Below are positions 10,423 through 20,930 of a stretch of 37,881 nucleotides of DNA, piece by piece. Each line of letters begins with the position of its first letter. Positions within the stretch are counted from its first letter, which is position 1. The position numbers and the translations under genes were made by a program. The notes under the pieces are model-generated. The model searched no databases. It was not told where the DNA came from and saw nothing but the letters and a program-made list of their open reading frames with translations. Origin of the DNA: Stentor coeruleus (Eukaryota; Ciliophora; Heterotrichea; Heterotrichida; Stentoridae); contig MPUH01000732.1 in NCBI GenBank assembly GCA_001970955.1, forward strand, positions 1 to 37,881, in the 5' to 3' direction.

Positions 10423-12193
10423 TTATCGATAATCAAGTCTTGACCAATAGACTTCTTCAATAGGCAGAAATTTATTATTGAACTCATTCATATACTCATT
10501 AAAAACTTCATGTTCACTTTCTAAACGTTCCAGGCAATCAATTATAATCTCATCAAATGATCCATTACTAATCTCATCAAGATTTTTTCTATCTTTAATT
10601 GTATCAGCATAAGTTTTCATACAGACCAACTTTTTTTTATATTTATTCATAAGTTTGGCAATACTTTTTAGCATAACTGTAAAGCGATTATTAACTTCAT
10701 TACTTTCTTCTGACTTTTTTTTCTAGCATCACTTTAAAGTGATTATTTTTTTCATTATTTTTTTCTTCTTTTATTCCAAATCCTTTAATCTGAGTATTTT
10801 TTTCCTCTATACTTTTTTTCGTATATTCCAAATCCTTTGCGATTTTTTCATTATCAACCTTATATTCCATAACTTCTTCTTTTAATAAATCAATACTCCT
10901 AAGCATATCCTCAATATTATTATCTTTATTTTCTAACACTCCTTTAAAACTATTCAAATTTGTCAAAGTCTTAGTTCTAAAAAATTTTCCTGGGTTCATT
11001 TTATCTATATTAAAATCTTTTGGGGTAATTTTCACATTATTTTCTACATTTCCCCTTACACCCTCATGGATTTTTGATACACCTTTTTTCTTTTCTACCT
11101 CATATTCTAAAGTAGACTGAATATTTTTCAACTTTAACTGGAGCTTGAAATTATTATCTTTAATATCTTGCATTTCATTAAAACTTACTAAATAATTGTC
11201 GCATTTCAATTTCTCTTCTTCATATAAAACATTTGTTGCGGCAATCGACTCTTTTAATTTTTTTATCATATCTTCTTGTTTATAATAATCACATTCAATA
11301 CTCATAATTTTCTCTTGTAAATTCACAACTTTATCCTCATTTTCTTTTCTAAGAGTATTATAATACTCACGAATACTAAGGTTTTCATTGATTTTATATT
11401 CTAATTCGCTTTCACGATTCTTCAAATCTTTTGATAACCTTTTGATTTCCTCCATATAAAATTCTTTACTTTTTCCCATCTGTTCAATTTTTTCACTAAG
11501 TTTTTTATCTAATATTTCGTATCTTTGTGTTAATATTTTATAGTCAACTTTACCTTGTTTGCATTTTTGTTTGTATTTTTCTATTTCTTTTTTCAACATA
11601 TTTGTATCATTTATATAAGCTTCTTCAAGATGTTCATATTTTTTTATATAACTCATTAATTGTTGATATAAATTTTCATTTTCCCCTTTTTCAAGTAAAT
11701 TATTGATAACTTTTTCTGAGTCGTTGTTTTTTATATGAGGTTTTTCTTTATTAAATTTTAAGTTGTATATTAAAAAATCATCTTCTATAGCTGCTGCGGT
11801 AACTTTGAATTTATATGATTCTTTTAATGATACTATTGATTGATCAGAAAATTCATGGTTTGAAGGGGAATCTGATTTTGGAGATTTATCTGAGAACATA
11901 CTTAAGGTTATTGATCTAGCTATTTGTGAGATGGTGTCAAAGGAGTTGATTGGAGATACTGATTCTTTGGCTCTTGGAGAAATGTTTTCAGATTTTGATT
12001 TTTTTGTTTTTAGGTCTTTTTGCAATTTTGGAAGCAAACTTTGTTTGGAAGTAGTTAGCATATTACCTTCTCTTAATTGTGGAAGTACAAACGATTTATG
12101 CTTCTTTGCAAATGTAGGATTTTGCTTTGTTGGATCTAAATTAGCATCTGATCTATACTTTTTTATTCCTTTATTCATATTATTATAACTCAT
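10423..12193 (-). CDS. Coiled-coil protein, family member 2, with a frame break
   Basis: The main frame runs 12193-10700 (497 aa). It has an N-terminal SFVLPQLRE motif (35-42), a disordered Ser/Lys-rich stretch, and coiled coil from about residue 170 that holds the family core HLEEAYINDTNMLKKEIEK (188-206). It stops soon after an A8 run (10715-10722). The +1 frame, already open at the A8 run and continuing to 10423, encodes a tail (KLMNKYKKKLV…EYMNEFNNKFLPIEE) that resembles the C-terminus of member 4 (ELIKEFKDKFMGEEE). One base fewer in the A run, or a +1 shift at AAG-TAA, would give about 589 aa. A sequencing or homopolymer indel is the simplest reading; a 19-nt intron (10712-10730) or programmed frameshift is possible. 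Confidence 0.78.
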
Positions 12194-12596
12194 ATTTTCT
12201 TATATGATTTCTGATGTAAACTTATAGATATGATAAAAAATATAAATCAACTTTATAAAATCAATAAATATATCATCGTTCTATAGACTTAATTTGAAAT
12301 TATAACAAGTTAGTAATAAAAATGTAACTTGAAATTATATTTACTATGCAACTTTACTTTAAACTTAATAACACAAATTTATACACACTTTATAATATAA
12401 TTCTGGATTTTAATACTGTTAAGCTAAGCTAAAAATTATTAAAATTTATGTTTATTTATGTTCTGGGTTATCTCAGCTTGAGCGAAATTTATTTTTGAGT
12501 TGTTCAATAAAATCAATGAAGAACTTTCTATTCTGCAAAACATACAGACAATTTCTATTAGATTTTACTACCTAAAATTTATCATCATCGCATTCA
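12194..12596. other. Spacer between family members 2 and 3
   Basis: AT-rich, with no supported gene. It separates the start of member 2 from the last recognisable remnant of member 3. No motif was recognised. Confidence 0.4.
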
Positions 12597-13167
12597 TTTA
12601 TTAAGAATTTTTTTTGCATAAGCTAAATCCTTGTTTATTTTCATTATCTTCTTTATATACCCTTATTTCTCCTACTTTATTACATCATAATTCTAAGTAT
12701 ATTATCATAAAAAAATTTTACGCTTTCACTTATTGTATTAGTAATTTTTATATTCTAAGGATAATAGTTCTAATGATTTTATATGGGAATTGATTTTCTC
12801 AGCAAAAAAAAAAATTCAAGTTTTTTCTCTTCAGCATATGATTATAATATTCTTAATTTTCTTCTATAATAAAATCAAGTATAAATTGTGAATTTATTCC
12901 TTTTCTTCTGAAATTATAATTTCCTTATGAAATTTTCGACAAATTCTTTAGAGAATTTTCTAAATCCATTGCTTAACTTTGAATATATATTTTCCTTTTG
13001 ATAATAGAAAATTTATGTTATCCTTAAAGAATCCTATAAAACTAATCTAAAGTCTAGTGAAAAATTATTTCATCTCTAGTAAATATAATTATTATCAATA
13101 AAAAGTATTTATTAATTTAAAACAAATAGTATACCGCATAGATAATACTATAAACTCATCAATACTT
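12597..13167 (-). pseudogene. Decayed 3' half of coiled-coil family member 3
   Basis: In the region just after the stop of the 289-aa frame, short minus-strand pieces resemble the C-terminal half of the paralogues, in the right order but broken by stops and frame shifts. The clearest is at 12597-12653, KKIMKINKDLAYAKKILNK, against member 2 DNEKIAKDLEYTKKSIEEK and member 4 DIEKYKKDVEYYKKSLEER. Near 12740-12797, INSHIKSLELLSLEYKN matches member 4 FSDIKSLQLLNSDLEEK, preceded by AEEKKLEF like member 2 EEEKLK. This is a by-eye match to low-complexity coiled coil, so the order of the blocks matters more than any single one. Confidence 0.6.
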
Positions 13168-14037
13168 TTATCTTTCCACACTTTTCAATATTTCATCTAT
13201 CCCAATATTTTCCTCATTATTTCCCTCGATATCCTTAAACCTTTTCTGAAATTCGCTAATTTCTTTAGTATACCTCTGCTGATTACCACTTATAATCTCT
13301 AATGATTTTTTATATCTATCTTTTAGCAAATTGATTTGAATAGTCGCTTTTCTATATTGTCTCTCCATTACTCTGCATTTAATTGTCCTTTTTTCAAGCT
13401 TATTTTTCAATGAAGAAGTATCATTGCAATATATCTCTTCAAACTTCTTATAAATCCCCTTCATACAATCAATTTCTTTTCTCATCCTTAAAATTTCTTG
13501 GTCTTTTTCTTCACTAGTCATATTTTTAATATCTATTTTTTCATCATCTAAATTTTTAGATTCTTTAATTTGGCATTTTTTTGGAGTATTATTATCTTGT
13601 GAGCATACTTTATCATTTTTTTTATTATCATCTTCACAGGTTATAGTTATAAACATATGATTATTATTATTTGGTGAAGTATTTGATGAAGATGATAATT
13701 GTGTAAGATTGTATATGTTTTGTATTGGTAGTTTTAGTTTTTCTGGTTTTTTAGGATTTTTTATTGCTTTATATGAGGATTTTATAGAGCTGGCCCATTT
13801 TTCAAAGTTTATGTGTTTGTTAGAAGAGGTTTGAAGAAGAGGGGTTGATTTGGATTGAGGGAGTTTGATTTTTTGGTTTAGGGTTGAGTGTTTATGATGC
13901 TTAAGAGGTACTTGAAGGTTATTTATGGTTACCAATTGAGGTAATCTATATGAAGTATTGTCTGGTTCTTGTAGAAAACCAGCTTTAGCTTTGGTAGGCT
14001 TGAGGTCTGAACTTGAATTTTCTAGTTGCTTGTTCAT
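13168..14037 (-). CDS. Coiled-coil protein, family member 3, truncated, 289 aa
   Basis: The N-terminus carries SYRLPQLV (29-36), matching SFVLPQLRE and SLVLPHLRE of members 2 and 4. A Lys/Ser/Asn-rich linker follows, then coiled coil from about residue 175. The family core is FEEIYCNDTSSLKNKLEKRTIKCRVME (199-225). The frame stops about 65 residues after the core, where members 1, 2 and 4 continue for 270-370 more, and remnants of the missing half lie downstream. It may still be expressed as a short protein or may be a pseudogene as a whole. Confidence 0.65.
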   Translation of the reverse strand: MNKQLENSSSDLKPTKAKAGFLQEPDNTSYRLPQLVTINNLQVPLKHHKHSTLNQKIKLPQSKSTPLLQTSSNKHINFEKWASSIKSSYKAIKNPKKPEKLKLPIQNIYNLTQLSSSSNTSPNNNNHMFITITCEDDNKKNDKVCSQDNNTPKKCQIKESKNLDDEKIDIKNMTSEEKDQEILRMRKEIDCMKGIYKKFEEIYCNDTSSLKNKLEKRTIKCRVMERQYRKATIQINLLKDRYKKSLEIISGNQQRYTKEISEFQKRFKDIEGNNEENIGIDEILKSVER

Positions 14038-14879
14038 ATTTATATAAGAATTATTACTAAAAATGTGAAAATAAAAGTTGATCGATGATTTAATCTTATG
14101 ATTTAGTTAAAAAAATAAAATTACTGGATGCTTATTTGGAAACCTTGATGGAGGAAACTTTTCCTATGTAGATTCTGATTTTTTTTAATGTTTTTGGGTT
14201 AAATATTTTGCAAATATGTAACAGCAAAAATTTTAATAAGATGAAAAAAAGGGTATCGAGATTTTCTTTGAGATCATTAGAGTGTTAATAAGATAGTAAA
14301 TTTTTTTGGTATATTCAAAGCTTATATTAGATATTTTTTATGATTGTTGATAACTTTAAATCGAAATATATTATGATAAATGCTTTTGATATAAAAAAGG
14401 ATAAAAAAATTAAAAAAAATCACTGTGATTAATAATTTTGAATTAGAAATAATGCAATAGATGAGATTACTTGCGATTGTTATTGCTAGCCAAACTAATT
14501 ATTAATATTTCTGCTTGCTTTCTAATACTATAAATTCTTTCTATATAGTCTTTTATTATATTATCAATAAGCCTAATCTTCCTTTTAAGTTATAACAATT
14601 TTAATCTTCCTTTATATATAAATATAACTATTTTTTTCACATTACTCGATTTTATCATATTTTTTTTTTTATCACTACACAATACAAACTCCAAATAAAC
14701 ATAAAAATATAAACTCTAATACTCTCACTTTACATATAAAAATAAAAAAATCCTTATAACCTATTCAAAAAAACCTCAAATCCTTCACTCAACCTCAATA
14801 TTTTTTACATAAAATTTATATACAAAACCAATCAAAACCTTATTCTTATCATCACAATATTATTATTCCTATTAAAAAA
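14038..14879. other. Spacer with a composition switch, 842 bp
   Basis: G/T-rich on + from 14038 to about 14460 (5' flank of member 3) and C/T-rich with few G from about 14560 to 14879 (3' flank of member 4). A 40-codon open stretch on the minus strand ends near 14471, but it has no good start, fitting intron or homologue, so no gene is called. Confidence 0.5.
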
Positions 14880-15130
14880 TACAATCATTCTAATCTTCAA
14901 ATTAATTACGCACTATAACTCCATTCCAAATATTCTTAGAACTTAAGTCTTCCCTTTCTTCCTCACCCATAAACTTATCCTTAAACTCTTTTATCAATTC
15001 TTTCNTACAATCATTCTAATCTTCAAATTAATTACGCACTATAACTCCATTCCAAATATTCTTAGCACTTAAGTCTTCCCTTTCTTCCTCACCCATAAAC
15101 TTATCCTTAAACTCTTTTATCAATTCTTTC
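14880..15130. repeat. 125-nt duplicated contig end around N (15005)
   Basis: Bases 14880-15004 and 15006-15130 are the same sequence with one difference (A at 14940, C at 15066). It includes the 3' end of coiled-coil gene 4, so the last codons of that gene appear twice. The difference changes a Ser codon to Ala and may be an allele. Confidence 0.85.
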
Positions 15131-16887
15131 AACATTCTAATCTTAACAGCTTTCCCTGGAACTCTGCAATTCTCACATATTTCTTCAATATCAGCTGTCC
15201 TTTTACAAACTTCACTTTCACATGGTAAGAAAATCTGCCTAATAATACTATCTTTACATCCTTCACATGAATATAAATCATAATATTTGCCTTTAGATTT
15301 TTCATACTGTTTGACAAATCTAAAAATATCTCTTATTGCTTCTTTTCTTGCATAAAGTTTCTCTTCTTCCATTTCACTTATTAGTTTACTTTCAACTTGT
15401 TTTATGAATTCATCTCTTTCTTCTAAGGACTTTTTATAATACTCAACATCTTTTTTGTATTTTTCTATATCTTGTTGACAACTCATCATATCATCTTTCA
15501 TAGTTTTCATGTTGCTTAAGAGTTTTGTGCTAGAGTCAGATGAAATATTGTCTAATGATTTTTGTGTATGGTCTGAATGTCTACGGATTTTAGGATGTTC
15601 TTGGGGCACATGAGGTGGACTAAACAAAGTTGCTGCTGTAAGTTTTTCTATAGTAGATCTTAAAATTGTATCATTTTCTTCAGCTTTTTCGCGGCAACTC
15701 GATAGATCTTCGTTAGCTTTCTTTAGCTTTCCTTGTAAGTTTTCTACACTAATTTCTGATATTTTAAGCTTTTCTTCAAGATCTGAATTCAACAACTGCA
15801 AAGATTTTATATCTGAAAATGCTGATTGCATAAGTGAAGCTGTTTTTTTTTCAATTTCCAATTCTGATTGCAAGGATTTTAATTGGCTTTTCAAAGATGA
15901 AACCTCGGATATATATTTTGTGTTAATATCTGCTAAATGACATACCTTATCTTGTAAATCTTTGATAACTTCTTCTTTTTCTCTTCGATCGTATTTATTT
16001 CTTTGCAAATATCCTGTAGCTTGAACAAGCTCATAGTTTTTATTGTGTATCATTTCATTCATATCTTTAAGTTTCTGTTTAAGATCTTCAATTTCAGACT
16101 TTTGCATTTTTTCGCTATCTTTTGCTGATTTTACCAATGATTCATATTTGAATAAAGCCTTATCATGTTTAGCTAGCAAATTCTCATACTCACATTCAAG
16201 TTTCTTAAAATCCTTTCTACGTTTCTCTACTTTCTTCTTAAGTATCCCTATATCAATTGCATACACTTCCTCATGCCTAACAATTTTTTTTTTAAGTTCC
16301 TCAATAATCTGTGTATATTTCACAGCATCTTCAGATGTTGTATCAAAACTCGACATCATCGGCGATTTATTTTTTTGTATAAACGAATTCTCTGTATTTT
16401 CCCTACTTTGAGCATCAAGTGCTTCTCTACTTATTTCCATAATTCTCTCTTCAACATTAGCAAAAGTTGTTGATTTTTTAACACGTTGTTTTTCTATATC
16501 ATTTAATTCTAATGATTCTAATTCGCAAAATGTTTTTAATAGTCTTTGATAAAGTTCTTCTGCTGCTTGGGTTTTTGGATCTGGTTTAAGAATGATTCTT
16601 TCACCCATTAAAGCTGCTGACCATTCATGACCATATGAGGTTTTTATTGGAGGAATATGTCCTTTAGGACTTGGGGAGAAAAATGAATCAGATTTTGAGT
16701 TTTTATGACGGATTGTAAAATTTTTAGGCTCTTCTGGTGGGAGGATTAGTCTTCGGGTTGTTAAGGCTTGATTGCTTTCTCGAAGATGGGGGAGGACTAG
16801 AGAGTTTGGCTTGGCGGATAGTATTCTGAACTTCTTTTCGGGGACAAATTTTGAGTCAGAATTTGAATTGGTAGTTCTTTTTTTCAT
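15028..16887 (-). CDS. Coiled-coil protein, family member 4, with Cys-rich tail, 619 aa
   Basis: This is the longest family member. SLVLPHLRE (29-37) and a disordered Ser/Pro-rich region lead to a long coiled coil from about residue 185 to 525, with the family core RHEEVYAIDIGILKKKVEKRRKDFKKLE (204-231). The tail holds three Cys pairs or near-pairs, CEGC (541-544), C556/C561 and CENC (571-574), a spacing compatible with a small zinc-binding fold; members 1 and 3 lack it. A helical end (LKELIKEFKDKFMGEEE) follows. The role is unknown; a cytoskeletal or scaffold protein is a guess from the coiled coil. The last 34 codons lie inside an assembly duplication. Confidence 0.85.
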   Translation of the reverse strand: MKKRTTNSNSDSKFVPEKKFRILSAKPNSLVLPHLRESNQALTTRRLILPPEEPKNFTIRHKNSKSDSFFSPSPKGHIPPIKTSYGHEWSAALMGERIILKPDPKTQAAEELYQRLLKTFCELESLELNDIEKQRVKKSTTFANVEERIMEISREALDAQSRENTENSFIQKNKSPMMSSFDTTSEDAVKYTQIIEELKKKIVRHEEVYAIDIGILKKKVEKRRKDFKKLECEYENLLAKHDKALFKYESLVKSAKDSEKMQKSEIEDLKQKLKDMNEMIHNKNYELVQATGYLQRNKYDRREKEEVIKDLQDKVCHLADINTKYISEVSSLKSQLKSLQSELEIEKKTASLMQSAFSDIKSLQLLNSDLEEKLKISEISVENLQGKLKKANEDLSSCREKAEENDTILRSTIEKLTAATLFSPPHVPQEHPKIRRHSDHTQKSLDNISSDSSTKLLSNMKTMKDDMMSCQQDIEKYKKDVEYYKKSLEERDEFIKQVESKLISEMEEEKLYARKEAIRDIFRFVKQYEKSKGKYYDLYSCEGCKDSIIRQIFLPCESEVCKRTADIEEICENCRVPGKAVKIRMLKELIKEFKDKFMGEEEREDLSAKNIWNGVIVRN

Positions 16888-17312
16888 TAGGTATTTATAT
16901 TTGTATATAGTTTTTAGCAGTGTATGCTTAAAAAAGTGGGCGGTATTGATAGTATTTTCGAAAAGTATTACTAAATATTGATTTATTTGTATTCTGATGA
17001 ATTATAATATAAATTTACATTTTATATCGTGACTAATAAAAAATCCTAACTTAATCTTTATTTCATAATCTGCAGGTGGTGTAAAAAAATAGCATAGATA
17101 GTTAATTGTCATAAAAGTAGGAACTGCGAAAGTGGTCATCAATACTAAAAATTATCACTTTATTGCCTTGCTATAATAAAAAACCAAATCAAAATTTAAA
17201 TTCCATTATCCCAAAATCTATTCAGACCACATCAAATGCCACTTTCTAGCATTTCACTATAAATCCTATTATCTCCTCCTAAACATTTTCCTAAATCTTC
17301 ATCCTTTAAATT
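16888..17312. other. Divergent spacer, 425 bp
   Basis: The part beside the member 4 start (16888-17000) is G/T-rich on +, and 17150-17312 is A/C/T-rich with few G, each matching the 5' flank of its neighbouring gene. No defined promoter motif was recognised. Confidence 0.5.
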
Positions 17313-17474
17313 TCCACAAAATCCAAATTTCTCAACCATCCCATAACCTTCCCTAAAATCATAAAATCCAAATCCACACATCATTTCAATATCTCCACAA
17401 AATCCAAATTTCTCAACCATCCCATAACCTTCCCTAAAATCATAAAATCCAAATCCACACATCATTTCAATATC
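17313..17474. repeat. 81-bp tandem duplication, two copies
   Basis: Bases 17313-17393 and 17394-17474 are the same 81-bp unit head to tail with no N between them. The unit is C-rich and G-poor on +, like other 5' flanks, and sits 71 bp before the start of the coiled-coil gene at 17546. Because 81 is a multiple of 3 and the unit has no minus-strand stop, it creates a chance 77-codon ORF with two identical peptide repeats. It may be an unmarked assembly duplication or a true promoter duplication. Confidence 0.85.
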
Positions 17475-17545
17475 ACAAAATCGTAAAAATCTTAAAATCT
17501 AAACCTTTTTCTCAAAAAAAATCTCTATACCAAATATTGTTAAAT

Positions 17546-18535
17546 ATGAAATCATTCGAAGATATTGAGAACTTTTTTCTAGGAGAATCCTCTCAACGTG
17601 ATCATTCCGATCGTTACTTTCAAGACTTAAAACAACTCGAAAAACAGCGCCAAGAGCTCAAAAAAGACCAGGATCTTATAAAACAAAAAGCTGAAGGACT
17701 CGATTACCGTATTCGTGAATTCAACAAAACTCAAGACACTTTTGAACTAAAAATGAAAAAAAAACAAGATTTCCTTAGAAAAAAAGAATCTGAGCTTATG
17801 AAACATGAACAAGAAATCCAAGAAATCTATCAAAGCCTTGAACAAGAAAAAGAAAAGTGGGGGAAAGTCTTAGAAAACCAGTTAAAAGAAATAGAAAACA
17901 AAGAACTCGACCTAGAAGCTCAACGTGAAGAACTAGCAACAGAACTTGAAAAATGCCAAATCCTAGGTGAAAGTCTTCATAAAATCCAAACTGAAATAAG
18001 ACTGAAATCCCAAACTGTAAACAATAGAGAAAAAGCTGTAAAACTAGCTGAAGATCGTTTGGCAATGCGCTTTGAAGACTATTCAAGTTTATATCAAAGA
18101 CAAATTTCATATGAAAATTTCCTCAAAAGTAAAGAACTTGAACTAGAAAACGTTGTAGAACTTATAGAAGTGAAGAGTTATGATATAAAAATAACATCAG
18201 ATATGTTTGAGAATATCAATAAAAACCTTATAGAAAAAACAAAGAAAATCGAGAATGAAACTGATTATTTGACAAAATGCATGATGGATATTGATAAACA
18301 GAAAATTGTGTATAAAAAAAAATTTCAAAAACTTGAGGATTGGGAAAACAGTTTGGAAAAAAGAACGAAAAAACTTCAGGAACTTGAAAGTAGTTATATG
18401 CATAAATTTAAAACTATTGAAAGTATTGAAATGAGAAGGGTCCCGATTATAAGTAGTACAACTGAAGAAGATGAAGATGTGGTTGTAACTGGGTTTAATG
18501 TATTAACATCAAGGAGTAATGATAGTAATTTATAG
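17546..18535 (+). CDS. Coiled-coil protein, 329 aa
   Basis: The first ATG is at 17546 (an upstream in-frame TTG at 17537 is not used here as a start). After MKSFEDIENFFLGESSQ the protein is coiled coil from about residue 25 to 290, very rich in Lys/Glu/Gln, with an acidic, Ser/Thr-rich end (STTEEDEDVVV). It does not show the LPQL motif or core of the coiled-coil family to its left, so I treat it as separate. Similar proteins occur in ciliate basal-body and cortical structures, but nothing here fixes the function. Confidence 0.85.
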   Translation: MKSFEDIENFFLGESSQRDHSDRYFQDLKQLEKQRQELKKDQDLIKQKAEGLDYRIREFNKTQDTFELKMKKKQDFLRKKESELMKHEQEIQEIYQSLEQEKEKWGKVLENQLKEIENKELDLEAQREELATELEKCQILGESLHKIQTEIRLKSQTVNNREKAVKLAEDRLAMRFEDYSSLYQRQISYENFLKSKELELENVVELIEVKSYDIKITSDMFENINKNLIEKTKKIENETDYLTKCMMDIDKQKIVYKKKFQKLEDWENSLEKRTKKLQELESSYMHKFKTIESIEMRRVPIISSTTEEDEDVVVTGFNVLTSRSNDSNL

Positions 18536-19319
18536 GATATTTTATAATGTTTGAAAGGATTTTTTTTATTGAAATCATCGGAATTGTGGTTGTGAGGATG
18601 AAAATTACAAAGATGGATTTAGATTGGAAATATTTAGAGTAGAAGTTAAGTTTATTTAATAAAACAATTGATTATATAAATTTTATCTTTAATAAGTGTT
18701 TTTAAATATTATTGCTATGGTAAATCAAAAATAGTTTAAATGATTAAAATTTTAAATTGACAGAACTTGGAAATAAATAAAAACCCTGATGTAACAAAGA
18801 AAAATATAGAAACCCTTTGCAAGTTTATATTGTAAAAATTTAAATAATAAGTAATGATAACTTAAAATATATAGTAAAAAATATATACTCTTAATAGCTT
18901 AGCATATCATAACTTACCTACTTATTCCTTTTATATAAAAAGTATTAAATAAATTATTCTTAATAATCCTATCAAGTACTTTGTTTTTTATCATTAACTT
19001 GATTAGTATCAAACTACCTAATCAGTATTTAAAATTCCCCTACATTATTTCGACAAATAAAATATTTTAGCCTTTCTGAGCTTTATGATAATATTTTTAG
19101 CACCTTCAATATACATCGAATCCAACCAATACTTATAATATTCCTAAAGATTCTCATAGTTTATCGAAATGTTTATATATATTTTCCTTCATACTCTCTT
19201 GACACTGACCTTAAAATACCTTTTGTAAAATCCTAACCCAATTTCAACAATCCATGTATTTTGTACATGTTTATAAAATTTGATCATATTTATTACACTT
19301 ATTAAGATAATATCTTAGT
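18536..19319. other. Spacer between convergent genes, 784 bp
   Basis: G-rich on + up to about 18650 (3' flank of the plus-strand gene), then AT-rich, then C-containing and G-poor from about 18900 to 19319 (3' flank of the minus-strand zinc-finger gene). No gene or structural RNA recognised. Confidence 0.5.
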
Positions 19320-19745
19320 TCAGTTACGATTTGCATAGTTAAGTAAAATAGGGAGCAAAGGTACTTTAGCATCTCCTTGATGCGATTGCCTACAAAAATC
19401 TATGGGAGGCAATGATGGTAAACATTGCTTACTGATCACAGGATTGACAATTATAGGAGTAAAGACTTCTCTATAATAACTACTCAATGGTAATGGCCTA
19501 AGGTCAACTTGTACACCTCCTGAAGTTTTAGATTTGTTTTTTAAAACTAAAGGTATATCTTCAAATACAATCTCTGTATGTGTTGAAGAATGTTTTAACA
19601 AGTTCTTTTTGCTTGCAAAAGTTTTTTCACACTGGTCACAAGGGTATGACTTTAAATGTAAATGATTCGTATTGATATGCCTTTTTAGGTTGTATTTTGA
19701 GTTATAACTCCTAGGACAATTTGGGTAATAGCACTGAAAATCCAT
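19320..19745 (-). CDS. Two-finger C2H2 zinc-finger protein, 141 aa
   Basis: Two zinc fingers occupy residues 5-57. Finger 1 is C-x4-C-x12-H-x4-H (CYYPNC…HINTNH) and finger 2 is C-x2-C-x12-H-x3-H (CDQC…HSSTH). The linker (LHLKSYP) is related to the TGEKP linker only loosely. The remaining 85 residues are unstructured and contain no further fingers. Proteins of this type bind DNA or RNA; two fingers give limited specificity. The start is an ATG that leaves finger 1 only four residues from the N-terminus. Confidence 0.85.
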   Translation of the reverse strand: MDFQCYYPNCPRSYNSKYNLKRHINTNHLHLKSYPCDQCEKTFASKKNLLKHSSTHTEIVFEDIPLVLKNKSKTSGGVQVDLRPLPLSSYYREVFTPIIVNPVISKQCLPSLPPIDFCRQSHQGDAKVPLLPILLNYANRN

Positions 19746-20930
19746 TTATTACGTTTTATCAACCTGGCTGATTAAAGTTGATTATCATCCATAATTTGTA
19801 TATAAATATTCAAAGGTTTATAGGTTTAAAAGTAGAGTTTTATTTGTGTGATTTAAACTTTGTAGACAGATTCAAGGTGTCATAATTATGATGTAAAGTA
19901 AGAAAAATTTTGAAGAAACGAATAGATTGTAGGATTTTTGTCGATTAAAAGGATGTTTGGGTTTAAGTTTTGGTATGATTTATATTTTTTAATTTTAGGC
20001 CTTTTGATCAATAATTTTATGTGAAGTTTTGGTTCATGAGTCAACCTTTGGCATGGAAAAAGACTAGATTTACTATATGAAAAGTGTAAAGGCTGTCTTA
20101 AGGTTTAACAAGTTCACAATTTGTAATGATATAAGTTATAATCTTGTCACTAAATGTTAAGTCTAAGAGTTTAAATATATTTTCTTAAAAAAAAAAGATA
20201 TAAATTGCTTGGAGTAGGTTGGTTTATGTTTTTTTTATATTGATAAACACGAAACTCCTACTTTTACCTAAATTAAGTGTTTTTTTTTGCATTTTTTATT
20301 TTTAAGTTTTAAAGATATAACAATATAAAGAGAAAATTACCTTTATATGATGCTCAGAAAAACTTTAAATTTTTAATTTATGGTTTTTCGATACTAAAAT
20401 CGTCTGGAATAATACATTTTTTCATTATTCAAAGAGGATAATATGGTAATTTCACTAAAGAGCTATTCTGTATAAGCATAAATTATAATTAATGCTAAGA
20501 TAACAACAAATACTAAGATAATAAATAAAGCAACAACATTATAAGGTTTAAGGTTAAGATTTATATTATATTTACAAGACCAAAACTATGCTTATAAGTT
20601 TATTTTAAGTCAAAACTAACAAAGAATAATTTAAGTAAAACTGAAAGATCAAAAGTATTTTATTATATAAAACATTAAGAACTATATTATCAAATGTTTT
20701 CATAACTAAACCCACTATAAAATCTCTGATCTAAATTATATATATATCTAGCATACCATCTATCGTGCATATTTCCCAATAATAGCAACCATTTCCCTAA
20801 TAATCCAAAACTTTATTATCTAATCATCTTATCATATAATTTTCTCCACACAAACAAACAAAAAACTCTAACTAATTAACACCTACATACCTTTTCCTAT
20901 AAGAATACATAATAAAACTTAACCATATAT
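19746..20930. other. Long spacer, 1185 bp
   Basis: No supported gene. G/T-rich on + up to about 20050 (5' flank of the zinc-finger gene), AT-rich in the middle, and C-containing, G-poor from about 20690 (3' flank of the bZIP gene). A 21-codon coding-like minus-strand stretch near 20390-20460 is bounded by stops and is too short to call. Confidence 0.45.

Noticed and set aside
14471-14670. Possible 58-aa minus-strand gene using a 15-nt GT...AG intron (GTTATAACTTAAAAG)
   Set aside because: The candidate intron lacks GTAA and the TA at positions 9-10 shared by the four supported introns, and the peptide has no homologue.
17232-17465. Minus-strand 77-codon ORF with two identical Cys/Gly/Phe-rich repeats
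   Set aside because: It is a by-product of the 81-bp tandem duplication (a multiple of 3) inside a C-rich 5' flank of a plus-strand gene; no homologue and wrong-strand composition.
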